DNA of 64,000 bases from Prevotella veroralis DSM 19559 = JCM 6290 (GTDB lineage Bacteria; Bacteroidota; Bacteroidia; Bacteroidales; Bacteroidaceae), in assembly GCF_000377625.1 (NCBI RefSeq), contig NZ_KB898331.1, positions 62,001-126,000 of the forward strand, written 5' to 3'. A model generated the notes under the pieces. It made no database searches. It was given only the letters and a program-made list of their open reading frames with translations, and was not told the origin of the DNA. The first letter of the stretch is position 1, and each line of letters starts with the position of its first letter. This document shows positions 55,662 to 64,000 of the stretch, piece by piece. Both the position numbers and the translations under genes were made by a program.

Positions 55662-58184
55662 ATGGATATAATAAAGCGTAATGGCGAATCGGAAAGATAT
55701 AATAATAACAAGATAGCGATAGCCATTAAGAAGAGTTTTATCAGCACTGGTAAGACCATAAAGGACGAAGAGATAGCCGCAATGGTGGCTGAGGTTGAGC
55801 AGATTATCATTGATAATCCAGACCAAAGAACCGTTGAAGAGATTCAAAATCAGGTGGAGAAGCATCTCATGATGCACGGTCATTATGACGAAGCAAAGAA
55901 CTTCATCCTCTTTAGATACCAACGCAACGAGCAGAGAAAGGCTATCAATGACATAGCTCGAATGGCTGATGATACCGAATTAACCACTGTTCTGCAAGAC
56001 GTGGCACGTGAGTATCGAGAGCGTGTATATAGTATGATGACTCTTCAAGAGAAGTTTGCTAACCTTTGCAAACCGGGTATGTCGCATAAAGAAGCTATAG
56101 ACACTCTTATCAAAGCTGCCGTAGAATTGACCACTCCTGAAGCTCCTGCCTGGGAGATGATATCGGCTCGCATCTTATCATATAGGGCTGAACAGAAGAT
56201 AAAGAAACAGGAAGATGAAATTGGAATAGATGGTTTCTACAATAAGTTGAAATACATGACTTCCGAAGGTCTATATGGTGAATATATCCTACAGAACTAT
56301 ACTGAAGAGGAAATCAATGAAGCGGCTACCTTTATCAAAGAAGAGCGTAACAAACTATTGAACTATTCGGGTTTGGATCTTCTTCTAAAGCGTTATGTTA
56401 TTAAGAACTATGCGGGAAAAGCTATTGAGAGAGTACAGGAGATGTATCTCGGTATAGCCCTTCATCTTGCCATGCCAGAGCAGAAAGAGAACCGCCTCAT
56501 GTGGGTTCATCGCATCTATGACATGCTTAGTAAATTAGAAGTTACTATGGCAACTCCAACACTTTCGAACGCTCGCAAGCCTAATCATCAGCTATCCAGT
56601 TGCTTCATCGACACCGTTCCTGACAGCCTTGATGGTATTTATCGTAGTTTGGATAACTTCTCACAAGTAAGCAAGTTCGGCGGTGGTATGGGTATGTACT
56701 TTGGTAAGGTGCGTGCCACGGGAGGTAATATCAGAGGATTTAAAGGCGTTGCTGGTGGTGTAATTCGTTGGATGAGACTTGTTAACGATACAGCAGTTGC
56801 GGTAGATCAGTTGGGTATGCGTCAAGGTGCAGTAGCGGTTTACTTGGATGTATGGCATAAGGACTTACCAGAGTTCTTACAACTTCGCACGAATAACGGA
56901 GACGATCGTATGAAGGCACATGACATCTTCCCAGCTGTTTGTTATCCTGACCTTTTCTGGAAGATGGCGGATGAGAACTTGGATCAGAATTGGTATCTTT
57001 TCTGTCCAAATGAGATCATGCGCATCAAAGGATATTGTCTTGAAGATTGTTACGGAGAGGAGTGGGAACGCAAGTATCTCGATTGTGTCAACGACCAAAG
57101 ACTCACGCGTCGTGTGATAAGTATCAAAGATATCATCCGATTGGTTCTACGTTCTGCGGTCGAGACGGGTACTCCATTCACATTCAATCGAGATACAGTT
57201 AACCGCGCAAACCCTAATCACCACAAGGGCATGATATACTGTTCTAACCTCTGCACGGAGATTGCGCAGAACATGGCACCTATAGAGACTGTATCGAAGA
57301 CTATCGAAACGAAGGACGGAGAAACTATTGTTGTCACAACTACCAAACCGGGTGAGTTCGTCGTTTGTAATCTAGCCAGTCTTTCTCTAGGTCGCCTTCC
57401 TTTGGAGGATGAAGAACAGATGAGAGAGAAGGTAGCAACGATAGTTCGCGCCTTAGACAATGTGATAAGTCTTAACTTCTATCCCGTTCCTTATGCAGAA
57501 ATAACTAATCAAAAATATCGCTCAATAGGGCTCGGAATCAGCGGTTATCACCATGCTTTGGCTAAGAGAAGAATAAAGTGGGAGAGTGAAGAACATCTAC
57601 AATTTATGGACAAAGTGTTCGAAACTATCAACCGTTCGGCGATACTTGCTAGCTCTAATCTAGCCAAAGAAAAGGGCAGTTATCAGTACTTTGAGGGTAG
57701 CGACTGGCAAACGGGTCTATACTTTGACAAGCGTGGTTACGATAGTGATGAGTGGAAAGAAGTGCGCAAAACAGTGGCTTTACAGGGTATGCGCAATGCT
57801 TATCTATTGGCTGTTGCACCGACCAGTAGCACTAGTATCATTGCAGGAACTACGGCTGGACTAGACCCTATTATGAAGCGATTCTTCTTAGAGGAAAAGA
57901 AAGGGAGTATGCTCCCTCGCGTTGCTCCAGAACTATCTGACGAAACTTACTGGATGTATAAGAGTGCATATCTAATCAACCAGAAGTGGAGCATAAAGGC
58001 ATCTGGTGTTCGCCAGCGTCATATTGACCAGGCGCAGAGTATGAACCTATATATCACCAACGACTTCACCATGCGCCAGGTGCTCGACCTGTACTTATTG
58101 GCTTGGAAGAGCGGAGTAAAGACGATTTATTACGTTCGAAGTAAGTCATTAGAGGTGGAGGAATGTGAGAGTTGTGCATCTTAA
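55662..58184 (+). CDS. nrdA: Class Ia ribonucleotide reductase, alpha subunit
   Basis: Large subunit reducing ribonucleoside diphosphates, 840 residues. An N-terminal ATP-cone (about residues 1-90, starting MDIIKRNGESERYNNNKI) gives allosteric control. Active-site cysteines appear in QLSSCFIDTVPDS (near 312) and YCSNLCTEIAQN (near 530); the tail CESCAS carries the redox-active cysteine pair. The TSSTSIIAGTTAGLDP segment is conserved. nrdB is downstream after 388 bp with a repeat array between. Confidence 0.96.
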   Translation: MDIIKRNGESERYNNNKIAIAIKKSFISTGKTIKDEEIAAMVAEVEQIIIDNPDQRTVEEIQNQVEKHLMMHGHYDEAKNFILFRYQRNEQRKAINDIARMADDTELTTVLQDVAREYRERVYSMMTLQEKFANLCKPGMSHKEAIDTLIKAAVELTTPEAPAWEMISARILSYRAEQKIKKQEDEIGIDGFYNKLKYMTSEGLYGEYILQNYTEEEINEAATFIKEERNKLLNYSGLDLLLKRYVIKNYAGKAIERVQEMYLGIALHLAMPEQKENRLMWVHRIYDMLSKLEVTMATPTLSNARKPNHQLSSCFIDTVPDSLDGIYRSLDNFSQVSKFGGGMGMYFGKVRATGGNIRGFKGVAGGVIRWMRLVNDTAVAVDQLGMRQGAVAVYLDVWHKDLPEFLQLRTNNGDDRMKAHDIFPAVCYPDLFWKMADENLDQNWYLFCPNEIMRIKGYCLEDCYGEEWERKYLDCVNDQRLTRRVISIKDIIRLVLRSAVETGTPFTFNRDTVNRANPNHHKGMIYCSNLCTEIAQNMAPIETVSKTIETKDGETIVVTTTKPGEFVVCNLASLSLGRLPLEDEEQMREKVATIVRALDNVISLNFYPVPYAEITNQKYRSIGLGISGYHHALAKRRIKWESEEHLQFMDKVFETINRSAILASSNLAKEKGSYQYFEGSDWQTGLYFDKRGYDSDEWKEVRKTVALQGMRNAYLLAVAPTSSTSIIAGTTAGLDPIMKRFFLEEKKGSMLPRVAPELSDETYWMYKSAYLINQKWSIKASGVRQRHIDQAQSMNLYITNDFTMRQVLDLYLLAWKSGVKTIYYVRSKSLEVEECESCAS

Positions 58185-58325
58185 CTTTCCGAAAATAACT
58201 TACATTTTATTTGTATCTAACGGATGATTCTTATCATAAAAACAAGCATTTATGTCATAAACAACCATCAGTTGTAACTATCTAATAGCTAACGTGTTAT
58301 GAAAAGTATAATAGATTGAGAAAAA

Positions 58326-58435
58326 ACGTACCTCCGTTTTCGATAAAACGTACCTCCATTTTTAGCAAAACGTACCTCCGTTTTTGGTAAAATGTACCTC
58401 CGTTTTTAATGAAAAGTACGTTCGTTTCATCTGAA
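58326..58435. repeat. 22-bp tandem array, 5 units, between nrdA and nrdB
   Basis: Units at 58326, 58348, 58370, 58392 and 58414 begin ACGTACCTCCGTTTT, ACGTACCTCCATTTT, ACGTACCTCCGTTTT, ATGTACCTCCGTTTT and AAGTACGTTCGTTTC. This is one of the best conserved arrays. AACGTAC in the first units is complementary to GTACGTT in the last. No other signal was seen in 58185-58572. Confidence 0.9.
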
Positions 58436-58572
58436 AGGTATAATCAATCAATGAAAAAGTATTACATATTTTAGGAATAAGCAAGAGTGAAAAGGAATGA
58501 AAGGGAGTGAAGACAAATATATTTATTAATGATAGATAAAGAAAAAAGAAGTATTCATAACTTCTCAAAGCA

Positions 58573-59619
58573 ATGGAAGATAAACTAAAACGAAACACCC
58601 TGTTTAACCCTTCAGGGGATGTGGATTTGCGTTTAAGACGCATGATCGGCGGTAATACAACCAATCTGAATGACTTCAACAACATGAAGTATTCATGGGT
58701 TAGTGATTGGTATCGTCAGGCAATGAATAACTTTTGGATTCCCGAAGAGATTAATCTTTCGCAAGACTTCAAGGATTATCCTCGATTGGATAAAGCCGAA
58801 CGAACAGCATACGATAAGATTCTTAGTTTCTTGGTATTCCTTGATTCTTTGCAAAGTAATAACTTACCAACAGTTAGTGAGTATATTACCGCCAATGAGG
58901 TAAATCTATGCTTGCATATACAGGCATTCCAGGAGTGCATACACAGTCAGAGTTATAGTTATATGCTTGATACTATCTGCTCTCCGGAGGAAAGAAACGA
59001 CATTCTTTATCAGTGGAAAACGGACGAACATTTGCTGAATCGCAATAAATTCATCGGTGATTGTTACAATGAATTCCATGAGAAGCGCGATAAATTCAGC
59101 TTGATGAAGACTTTAATTGCTAACTTTATCCTCGAAGGTATCTACTTCTATAGTGGCTTTATGTTCTTCTATAATCTCAGTAGGAACGGTAAGATGTCGG
59201 GGTCTGCTCAAGAGATTCGATACATCAATAGGGACGAAAACACGCATCTCTGGCTCTTCAGAAGCATAATCCTTGAATTAAAGAAAGAGGAACCTGATAT
59301 GTTCACCGAAGAAAAGGTTAAGGTTTACGAGGATATGATGCGCGAGGGAGTACGTCAAGAGATAGCATGGGGACAATACGTTATTGGAAATGATGTGCAG
59401 GGTCTAAACTCGCAGATGGTATCAGATTACATTCGTTATCTCGGTAACCTTCGTTGGTCAGGATTGGGCTTTGGTTTCCTCTATCCAGACAATCAGAAAG
59501 AACCAGAAAACATGAAGTGGGTGGGGCAATACTCTAACGCTAATATGGTGAAAACCGACTTCTTTGAAGCAAGAAGTACGGCTTATGCAAAGAGTACAGC
59601 CCTTATCGACGACCTTTAA
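58573..59619 (+). CDS. nrdB: Class I ribonucleotide reductase, beta subunit
   Basis: Radical-generating small subunit, 348 residues, partner of NrdA. Metal ligands and radical site fit the E. coli pattern: the aspartate in FLVFLDSLQSNN, E-x2-H-x3-Y in QECIHSQSY (glutamate, histidine and candidate tyrosyl radical), a glutamate in FILEGIYFYSGF and E-x2-H in RDENTHLWLF. The C-terminus that docks on NrdA is present. The DnaA-box region follows. Confidence 0.96.
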   Translation: MEDKLKRNTLFNPSGDVDLRLRRMIGGNTTNLNDFNNMKYSWVSDWYRQAMNNFWIPEEINLSQDFKDYPRLDKAERTAYDKILSFLVFLDSLQSNNLPTVSEYITANEVNLCLHIQAFQECIHSQSYSYMLDTICSPEERNDILYQWKTDEHLLNRNKFIGDCYNEFHEKRDKFSLMKTLIANFILEGIYFYSGFMFFYNLSRNGKMSGSAQEIRYINRDENTHLWLFRSIILELKKEEPDMFTEEKVKVYEDMMREGVRQEIAWGQYVIGNDVQGLNSQMVSDYIRYLGNLRWSGLGFGFLYPDNQKEPENMKWVGQYSNANMVKTDFFEARSTAYAKSTALIDDL

Positions 59620-59647
59620 AAAGCTATTTAATTTATCCATTACACCT

Positions 59648-59688
59648 ATCATTCGGGCGAGTCTGCCATTCTGATTTCCCCGAATGAT
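59648..59688 (+). terminator. Hairpin after nrdB
   Basis: ATCATTCGGG (59648..59657) and CCCGAATGAT (59679..59688) form a 10-bp stem 29 nt after the stop codon; the tail is AT-rich rather than a T-run. Confidence 0.55.
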
Positions 59689-59753
59689 TGTATATAAAAG
59701 CAATCGCTAATATCTCATCTTTCTAAAAACACAATCCTCATAAGTAGGAAAAG

Positions 59754-59963
59754 TTATCCACAAAACTGTTGAAAACTATGTTGAAAACACATTTCATAAC
59801 CCTTTTATAACCCTGTGGATATCCACAACCCTCAGTAGAGATCCCCTTCTTAGTGGATATCCACATAGTTATTAACGGCATTTTAGATAAGTTTTACACA
59901 AGTTATCAGTGTAAAAAGATATAAACTTACTATCTTTGCACCACTTGTGGAAAGTGTGGATAA
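59754..59963. other. DnaA-box cluster, candidate replication origin (oriC)
   Basis: Two perfect DnaA boxes: TTATCCACA at 59754..59762 (plus) and TGTGGATAA at 59955..59963 (minus). Between them are two palindromes, TGTGGATATCCACA (59814..59827) and GTGGATATCCAC (59853..59864), giving three ATATCCACA boxes with one mismatch each. The DNA between boxes is AT-rich (59763..59813), as expected of an unwinding element. A promoter-like TATCTTTG (59931..59938) also lies here. dnaA is not in the window, so oriC is inferred; a DnaA-regulated promoter is the alternative. Confidence 0.6.
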
Positions 59964-60169
59964 CTCATAATAAAGGTTGAGTATCAATCAAAAGAAGTAC
60001 GAATAACTTTTTAATAAGTATCTTTCTCAAGTTGATAAGCAATCTAACAAGAAAAGAGAAGATAAGTTCTGCACCAATCCACAGCCCATTATACTAAATC
60101 ATTCTTTATCTTTCAATAAAAGAAATAAAGAATATATATAATATGAATTGAACTTTTAAACCGGTTAAG

Positions 60170-60979
60170 ATGAAACATTTTAAGATTTATATAGTTTGTC
60201 TCTTGGCTGTTCTTAGCCTGCGCGTCTCAGCTCAATGCACGTTTCGTAACACAGCATTCAGCAGTGGAGAATATCTAACTTACAACCTCTATTATAATTG
60301 GAAGTTTATTTGGGTAAAGGCAGGAACGGCTTCCTGGTACACAGTCTCGTCTAATTATAAAGGTACACCGGCTTATCGTGCATCGTTGACAACACGTGGC
60401 AATGGTAAGCTGGATAATTACTTTGTATTACGTGATACGCTCCTTGCTTATAATTCAAAGCAGATGGTACCATTGTATTATCGTAAGGGAGCAAGAGAAG
60501 GAAAGCGTTATACGGTGGATGAAGTATTCTATTCTTATCCTAATGGTAAGTGTCATCTTCGCCAGCATCGTATCAATAGTGAAGGAAAACATAAGTGGAT
60601 GGAACGCACTTATGATGATTGTTGTTATGATATGATGAGTATCTTCCTTCGTGCCAGAAGTTTTAATCCTGAGAGTTGGAAGAAAGGTGAGGTTGTAAAC
60701 TTCCCTATTGTAGATGGAAACAGCCGTGATCCTGCACGTATTATATATAATGGTAAGGAAGATATAAAGGCAGATAATGATCATAAGTATCGTTGTTTGA
60801 AACTTACTTATTGGGAATATGATGATGGAAAGTGGCGTAACATAGCAAGTTTCTACGTTACAGACGATAAGAATCACATCCCTGTTCGTCTCGATATGCG
60901 CTTAAAGTTTGGTTCTGCTAAGGCTTTCCTCACATCAATGAAAGGTATTAATAATCCTGTAATAGCGGAAGTGAAATAA
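60170..60979 (+). CDS. DUF3108 family exported protein
   Basis: Exported protein of 269 residues. The signal peptide ends at VSAQ|C; the mature part begins with a cysteine but no typical lipobox, so it is probably periplasmic or surface-exposed. Beta-rich sequence with FSSGEYLTYNLYYNWKFIWVKAG and GKLDNYFVLRDTLLAYN matches the DUF3108 family, which has no agreed function. Basic and aromatic residues are frequent. A possible -7 element lies 230 nt upstream inside the DnaA-box cluster; a closer promoter was not seen. Confidence 0.78.
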   Translation: MKHFKIYIVCLLAVLSLRVSAQCTFRNTAFSSGEYLTYNLYYNWKFIWVKAGTASWYTVSSNYKGTPAYRASLTTRGNGKLDNYFVLRDTLLAYNSKQMVPLYYRKGAREGKRYTVDEVFYSYPNGKCHLRQHRINSEGKHKWMERTYDDCCYDMMSIFLRARSFNPESWKKGEVVNFPIVDGNSRDPARIIYNGKEDIKADNDHKYRCLKLTYWEYDDGKWRNIASFYVTDDKNHIPVRLDMRLKFGSAKAFLTSMKGINNPVIAEVK

Positions 60980-61106
60980 AGAAAGAGGAGTTTCATTAAT
61001 ATATATAAAGAACCTATTTTTTGGTTATTGACTAAATCAAGCGTATATCAAAAGCTATTTTTAGGAAAGATGTATCTATTATAACCCTTTTTAGTTAACG
61101 CATATT

Positions 61107-61152
61107 AATCCCTACCTTATCGTCTTGATGAGGCAGGGATTTATTTTTTATT
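61107..61152 (+). terminator. Intrinsic terminator after the DUF3108 gene
   Basis: AATCCCTACCTTATC pairs with GATGAGGCAGGGATT (one mismatch region and one G-T), followed by TTATTTTTTATT. Confidence 0.7.
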
Positions 61153-61165
61153 AATGTAAGGAGTA

Positions 61166-61196
61166 CTTGTCTAATAGTGTTTTATTGTTATCTTTG
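61166..61196 (+). promoter_or_regulatory. Promoter of the second receptor gene
   Basis: CTTG at 61166..61169, 19-nt spacer, TATCTTTG at 61189..61196, 21 nt before the ATG. Confidence 0.6.
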
Positions 61197-61217
61197 CAAC
61201 CATAAATATGTGATTAT

Positions 61218-63689
61218 ATGAGAAATAACAAGTTTCTAATTACGTTAGGACTGCTGGCTATGGCTGTAACAGCGCATGGTCAGACCTCAACGATATCGGG
61301 AGTTCTACTCGACTCATTGACCCATGAGGGAGAACCCTACGCTACCGTTCGTGTTTATAAAGGTAAGAAAAGTGACAAGCCAGTGGCTATGTCGGTTACA
61401 GCTATTGATGGTAAGTTCTCTCAGCAAGTAACAGGACAAGGTAACTTCTTGGTCTCTTTCACTGCTATGGGGCGTAAGGAGGTTCTCCGAAAGGTGCAAC
61501 TTACAGCCACAGGAGGCATTATCGACTTGGGGCAGTTGCTGGTTCAAGACGATACGAAGCAGTTGAAAGGCGTAGAGGTAGTAGCTCAGAAGCCACTTGT
61601 TAAGATGGAAACGGACAAGATGTCGTATGATGTTCAGGCTGATAATGACGCTAAGACGAACACAGTACTCGACATGCTGCGTAAGGTTCCGATGGTAACT
61701 GTGGATGGACAAGACAATATCTCGGTCAATGGACAGTCCTCCTTCAAGGTTTATGTGGATGGTAAACCGAACGTGATGTTCTCTTCCAATCCCTCACAAA
61801 TATTCAAGTCAATGCCCGCCTCGGCTGTTAAATCAATAGAGGTAGTGACCAATCCAGGTGCTAAATATGATGCCGAAGGAACAGGTGGAGTGCTGAATAT
61901 CATCATGAACCGCGTTAATGGCAAGAGTGCCGTTAATATGAATGGATATAACGGAAACCTTGCTATCACTGCAGCAAACACAGGTTGGCGGTCGTCTGGA
62001 TTCCTTAGTGGACAGCAGGGAAAGCTGACTTACAGTGCTAACATTATGTATAGTGGAATAAAGTCGAAAGGTACTGTGACCGAGATGAGCCGTACTGCGA
62101 GTGATGGGTCACGTATGGACTATCGTCAAAAGGGCAATACTCACATCCCATTCACCATGGGTAACCTTAGTCTGGGCTATGAGCTCGACTCTATGAGCAA
62201 TATTGGTGCATCCATTGGTCTTACTTCTTTTACCATGAAGAACGATGGTCACCCCATGACAACCTTCTCCGGTGGTCCTTACGGAACAGGTTTCTCGTAT
62301 GGTAACGAGATGACCATGAAGAATAAGAACACCTCCTTTAACGGTAGCATAGACTATCAGCGATTCTTTAATAAGGCTCGCACAAGTAGTTTGACATTGA
62401 GTTATCTCTTCTCAACAACGCCTGCCGAGAACACAAACCTACGTGTTTATGATCCCTTGCCAGCAGGTGTTACGATTCCACTAAAGGATCTTTATTCAGA
62501 GGCGAAGACGCGTGGAACGGAGCATACAGTGCAAGTCGACTATACCACACCGATAGGGAAAGGACAGACCTTAAGCACTGGTTTGAAGTTTATCGCACGT
62601 CGCAACTCTTCCGACTCGAAGTTTTATGACATCGTAAGTGGTACTAATGTCTACAATGCCAACAACAGTGTGAATTATAGGAACACGCAAAGCATCCTTG
62701 CCGAATACGCCGAATATGCAGCAACAATGGGTAAGTTAGGTGCCAAGGTGGGGCTTCGTTACGAGCATACATGGGAGAACGTGAAGTTCATAGTAGGTCC
62801 TGGTGCCAACTTCAAGAAGCACTATGGCAACTTAGTACCATCTGCCAGCCTTACTTACAACCTATCAGCTGGTATGAATTTAGGCGTTAACTATTCTATG
62901 CGAATCAGTCGACCAGGTATCAGTTATCTGAATCCTTACCACGACATAAGCAACCCGACGGCCGATAGCTATGGTAATCCTGACTTGCAAGTAGAGAAGA
63001 GTCACAACATAAAAGTAGTCTTCAACTCCTTCACACCGAAGTTTATGATCAACGTAACACTCGGTGAGAACTTTGCCAATAATCAGATAGAACAGTACTC
63101 ATTCATGCATGGTTCGATACTGAATACCACGTATGGCAACATCGTTAAAAGCCGTTGGACGAACTTCAGTTCGTTTATGAATTACGCCGTTACTAATAAG
63201 ACTCGTCTGATGCTAACAGCCAATGTTGACTATGGAGATATTCGATCAGAACAACTCAATGCACATAACTATGGATGGCAAGCCACTACATTCCTCGGTG
63301 TGCAGCAAACCTTCCCTTGGGATTTGAAATGGAGTATGTTCGTGGGTGGAATGACGAAGAAGTATTCTCTACAAGGCTATAACGGCGGCTTCAATATGTT
63401 CAATACAACGCTATCAAAGAGCCTTATTAAGGATAAACTCGACTTGAGTTTGATGTATTTCGTGCCATTAACTGGTAAGATAAAGATGAAGCAGTATAGT
63501 CGTGGAGCCGACTTTGAGAATCGTATGAACATCTCAATTCCTGCCCAGATGGTATCTTTCACACTTACATGGAACTTCGGTAACACCAAGAAGCAATACC
63601 AGAGTCATGAGACAAAGATAACTAACGACTTCCAAGAAAAGAAGAACGACCAGCAGATGAACGGTATGGGAATGGGTGTCGGGATGTAA
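61218..63689 (+). CDS. TonB-dependent-type receptor with carboxypeptidase-like N-domain
   Basis: Outer-membrane barrel protein of 823 residues. After a signal peptide (ending TAHGQ|T) comes a ~85-residue carboxypeptidase-regulatory-like domain (ISGVLLDSLTHEGEPYATVRVY), then a plug domain (VPMVTVDGQDNISVNGQS, IEVVTNPGAKYDAEGTGGVLNII) and a ~20-strand barrel ending MVSFTLTWNFGN. The plug is close to that of the paralogue at 33439. An unusual 38-residue tail follows the last strand and ends in NGMGMGVGM. Ligand unknown; no SusD partner nearby. Confidence 0.87.
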   Translation: MRNNKFLITLGLLAMAVTAHGQTSTISGVLLDSLTHEGEPYATVRVYKGKKSDKPVAMSVTAIDGKFSQQVTGQGNFLVSFTAMGRKEVLRKVQLTATGGIIDLGQLLVQDDTKQLKGVEVVAQKPLVKMETDKMSYDVQADNDAKTNTVLDMLRKVPMVTVDGQDNISVNGQSSFKVYVDGKPNVMFSSNPSQIFKSMPASAVKSIEVVTNPGAKYDAEGTGGVLNIIMNRVNGKSAVNMNGYNGNLAITAANTGWRSSGFLSGQQGKLTYSANIMYSGIKSKGTVTEMSRTASDGSRMDYRQKGNTHIPFTMGNLSLGYELDSMSNIGASIGLTSFTMKNDGHPMTTFSGGPYGTGFSYGNEMTMKNKNTSFNGSIDYQRFFNKARTSSLTLSYLFSTTPAENTNLRVYDPLPAGVTIPLKDLYSEAKTRGTEHTVQVDYTTPIGKGQTLSTGLKFIARRNSSDSKFYDIVSGTNVYNANNSVNYRNTQSILAEYAEYAATMGKLGAKVGLRYEHTWENVKFIVGPGANFKKHYGNLVPSASLTYNLSAGMNLGVNYSMRISRPGISYLNPYHDISNPTADSYGNPDLQVEKSHNIKVVFNSFTPKFMINVTLGENFANNQIEQYSFMHGSILNTTYGNIVKSRWTNFSSFMNYAVTNKTRLMLTANVDYGDIRSEQLNAHNYGWQATTFLGVQQTFPWDLKWSMFVGGMTKKYSLQGYNGGFNMFNTTLSKSLIKDKLDLSLMYFVPLTGKIKMKQYSRGADFENRMNISIPAQMVSFTLTWNFGNTKKQYQSHETKITNDFQEKKNDQQMNGMGMGVGM

Positions 63690-63745
63690 TCTTCCATGCT
63701 TGTTTATCGTTATTAATGTTCCTAATGGGCATTAATTAAAATCAT

Positions 63746-63780
63746 AAAGGGCTGTAACATCATTCGTGTTACAGCCCTTT
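63746..63780 (+). terminator. Intrinsic terminator after the receptor gene
   Basis: Perfect 14-bp stem AAAGGGCTGTAACA (63746..63759) and TGTTACAGCCCTTT (63767..63780), 7-nt loop. Confidence 0.85.
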
Positions 63781-63853
63781 CATTGCCTTAATAGTATCTC
63801 TTTTACTCGCTCGATAGTATCTCTCTCGTCCACAAGATACTTTGTTAACGGGA

Positions 63854-63963
63854 TTATACACGCTTGTATAACAGATTATACACACCTGTATAATTGATTG
63901 TACACGTTTGTATAATTGATTGTACACGTTTGTATAATTGATTATACAGCCTTGTATAAAAGT
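63854..63963. repeat. 22-bp palindromic array, 5 units
   Basis: Units at 63854, 63876, 63898, 63920 and 63942 share the form TTrTACAnnnnTGTATAA plus a 4-bp linker, for example TTATACACGCTTGTATAA and TTGTACACGTTTGTATAA. Each unit is itself a palindrome with 7-bp arms. Units 3 and 4 are identical. The array may continue weakly to the window end. Confidence 0.9.
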
Positions 63964-64000
63964 CTTCTAAGCCTTTCTAATGGATTGTATGCATAATAGA

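Noticed and set aside
59931..59938. Sure promoter of the DUF3108 gene
   Set aside because: TATCTTTG is present but lacks a -33 box and lies 230 nt upstream inside the DnaA-box cluster, so it is only mentioned there.

Overview
The window looks like chromosomal DNA of a Bacteroidales bacterium, most likely an oral-type Prevotella. The support is indirect but consistent. Promoters follow the Bacteroidota pattern (TTTG about 19-20 nt upstream of TAnnTTTG) and Shine-Dalgarno sequences are mostly absent. The gene set includes PorZ (type IX secretion), two plug-plus-barrel TonB-dependent-type receptors, a GH84 hexosaminidase, long-form IspG, a DUF4254 protein and a GH3-family protein. The species cannot be fixed from the sequence alone.

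Layout. 0-5 kb: a cut-off secreted protein, a porin, aspartate ammonia-lyase and a membrane acyltransferase. 5-9 kb (minus strand): secreted GH84 enzyme and an MFS exporter. 9.5-16 kb (plus): mnmG, apt, uvrC, dtd, a MazG-like pyrophosphohydrolase and deoC, with two sequences matching the ParB site parS on either side of apt. 16-17 kb: a polyprenyl diphosphate synthase diverging from polA. 20-24 kb: a GH3-family protein and an Ig-like lipoprotein. 24-33 kb (minus): leuS, yitT-like, rdgB, a family 2 glycosyltransferase, porZ and a second acyltransferase. 33-44 kb (plus): TonB-type receptor, an unrecognised protein, rpoN, a PAP2-like membrane protein, purE, ispG, a LytS-type kinase, pabB and pabC. 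44-50 kb: a small membrane protein, mutS, a hicAB toxin-antitoxin pair with its operator, and a DUF4254 protein. 50-59.6 kb (plus): acpP, fabF, rnc, ychF, lgt, nrdA and nrdB. 59.6-60.2 kb: a DnaA-box cluster that may be the replication origin. 60-64 kb: a DUF3108 protein and a second TonB-type receptor.

Most genes are housekeeping: nucleotide supply (apt, purE, deoC, nrdAB, rdgB, MazG-like), DNA replication and repair (polA, uvrC, mutS), tRNA and translation quality (mnmG, dtd, leuS), isoprenoids (ispG, polyprenyl synthase), folate (pabBC), fatty acids (acpP, fabF) and envelope or secretion (lgt, porZ, receptors). No rRNA, tRNA, insertion sequence, prophage or CRISPR array was seen.

The strongest unexplained signal is intergenic. 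At least eleven gene-free gaps carry short arrays with the same 22-bp period but different sequences, often with neighbouring units able to pair as hairpins. One array sits inside a MITE-like inverted-repeat element. Other points of interest are the parS and DnaA-box pair, a 105-bp repeat present twice in opposite orientation, a perfect 21-bp inverted repeat overlapping a promoter, and several promoters placed so that the mRNA should be leaderless. All coordinates were read by eye; no search or alignment was run.
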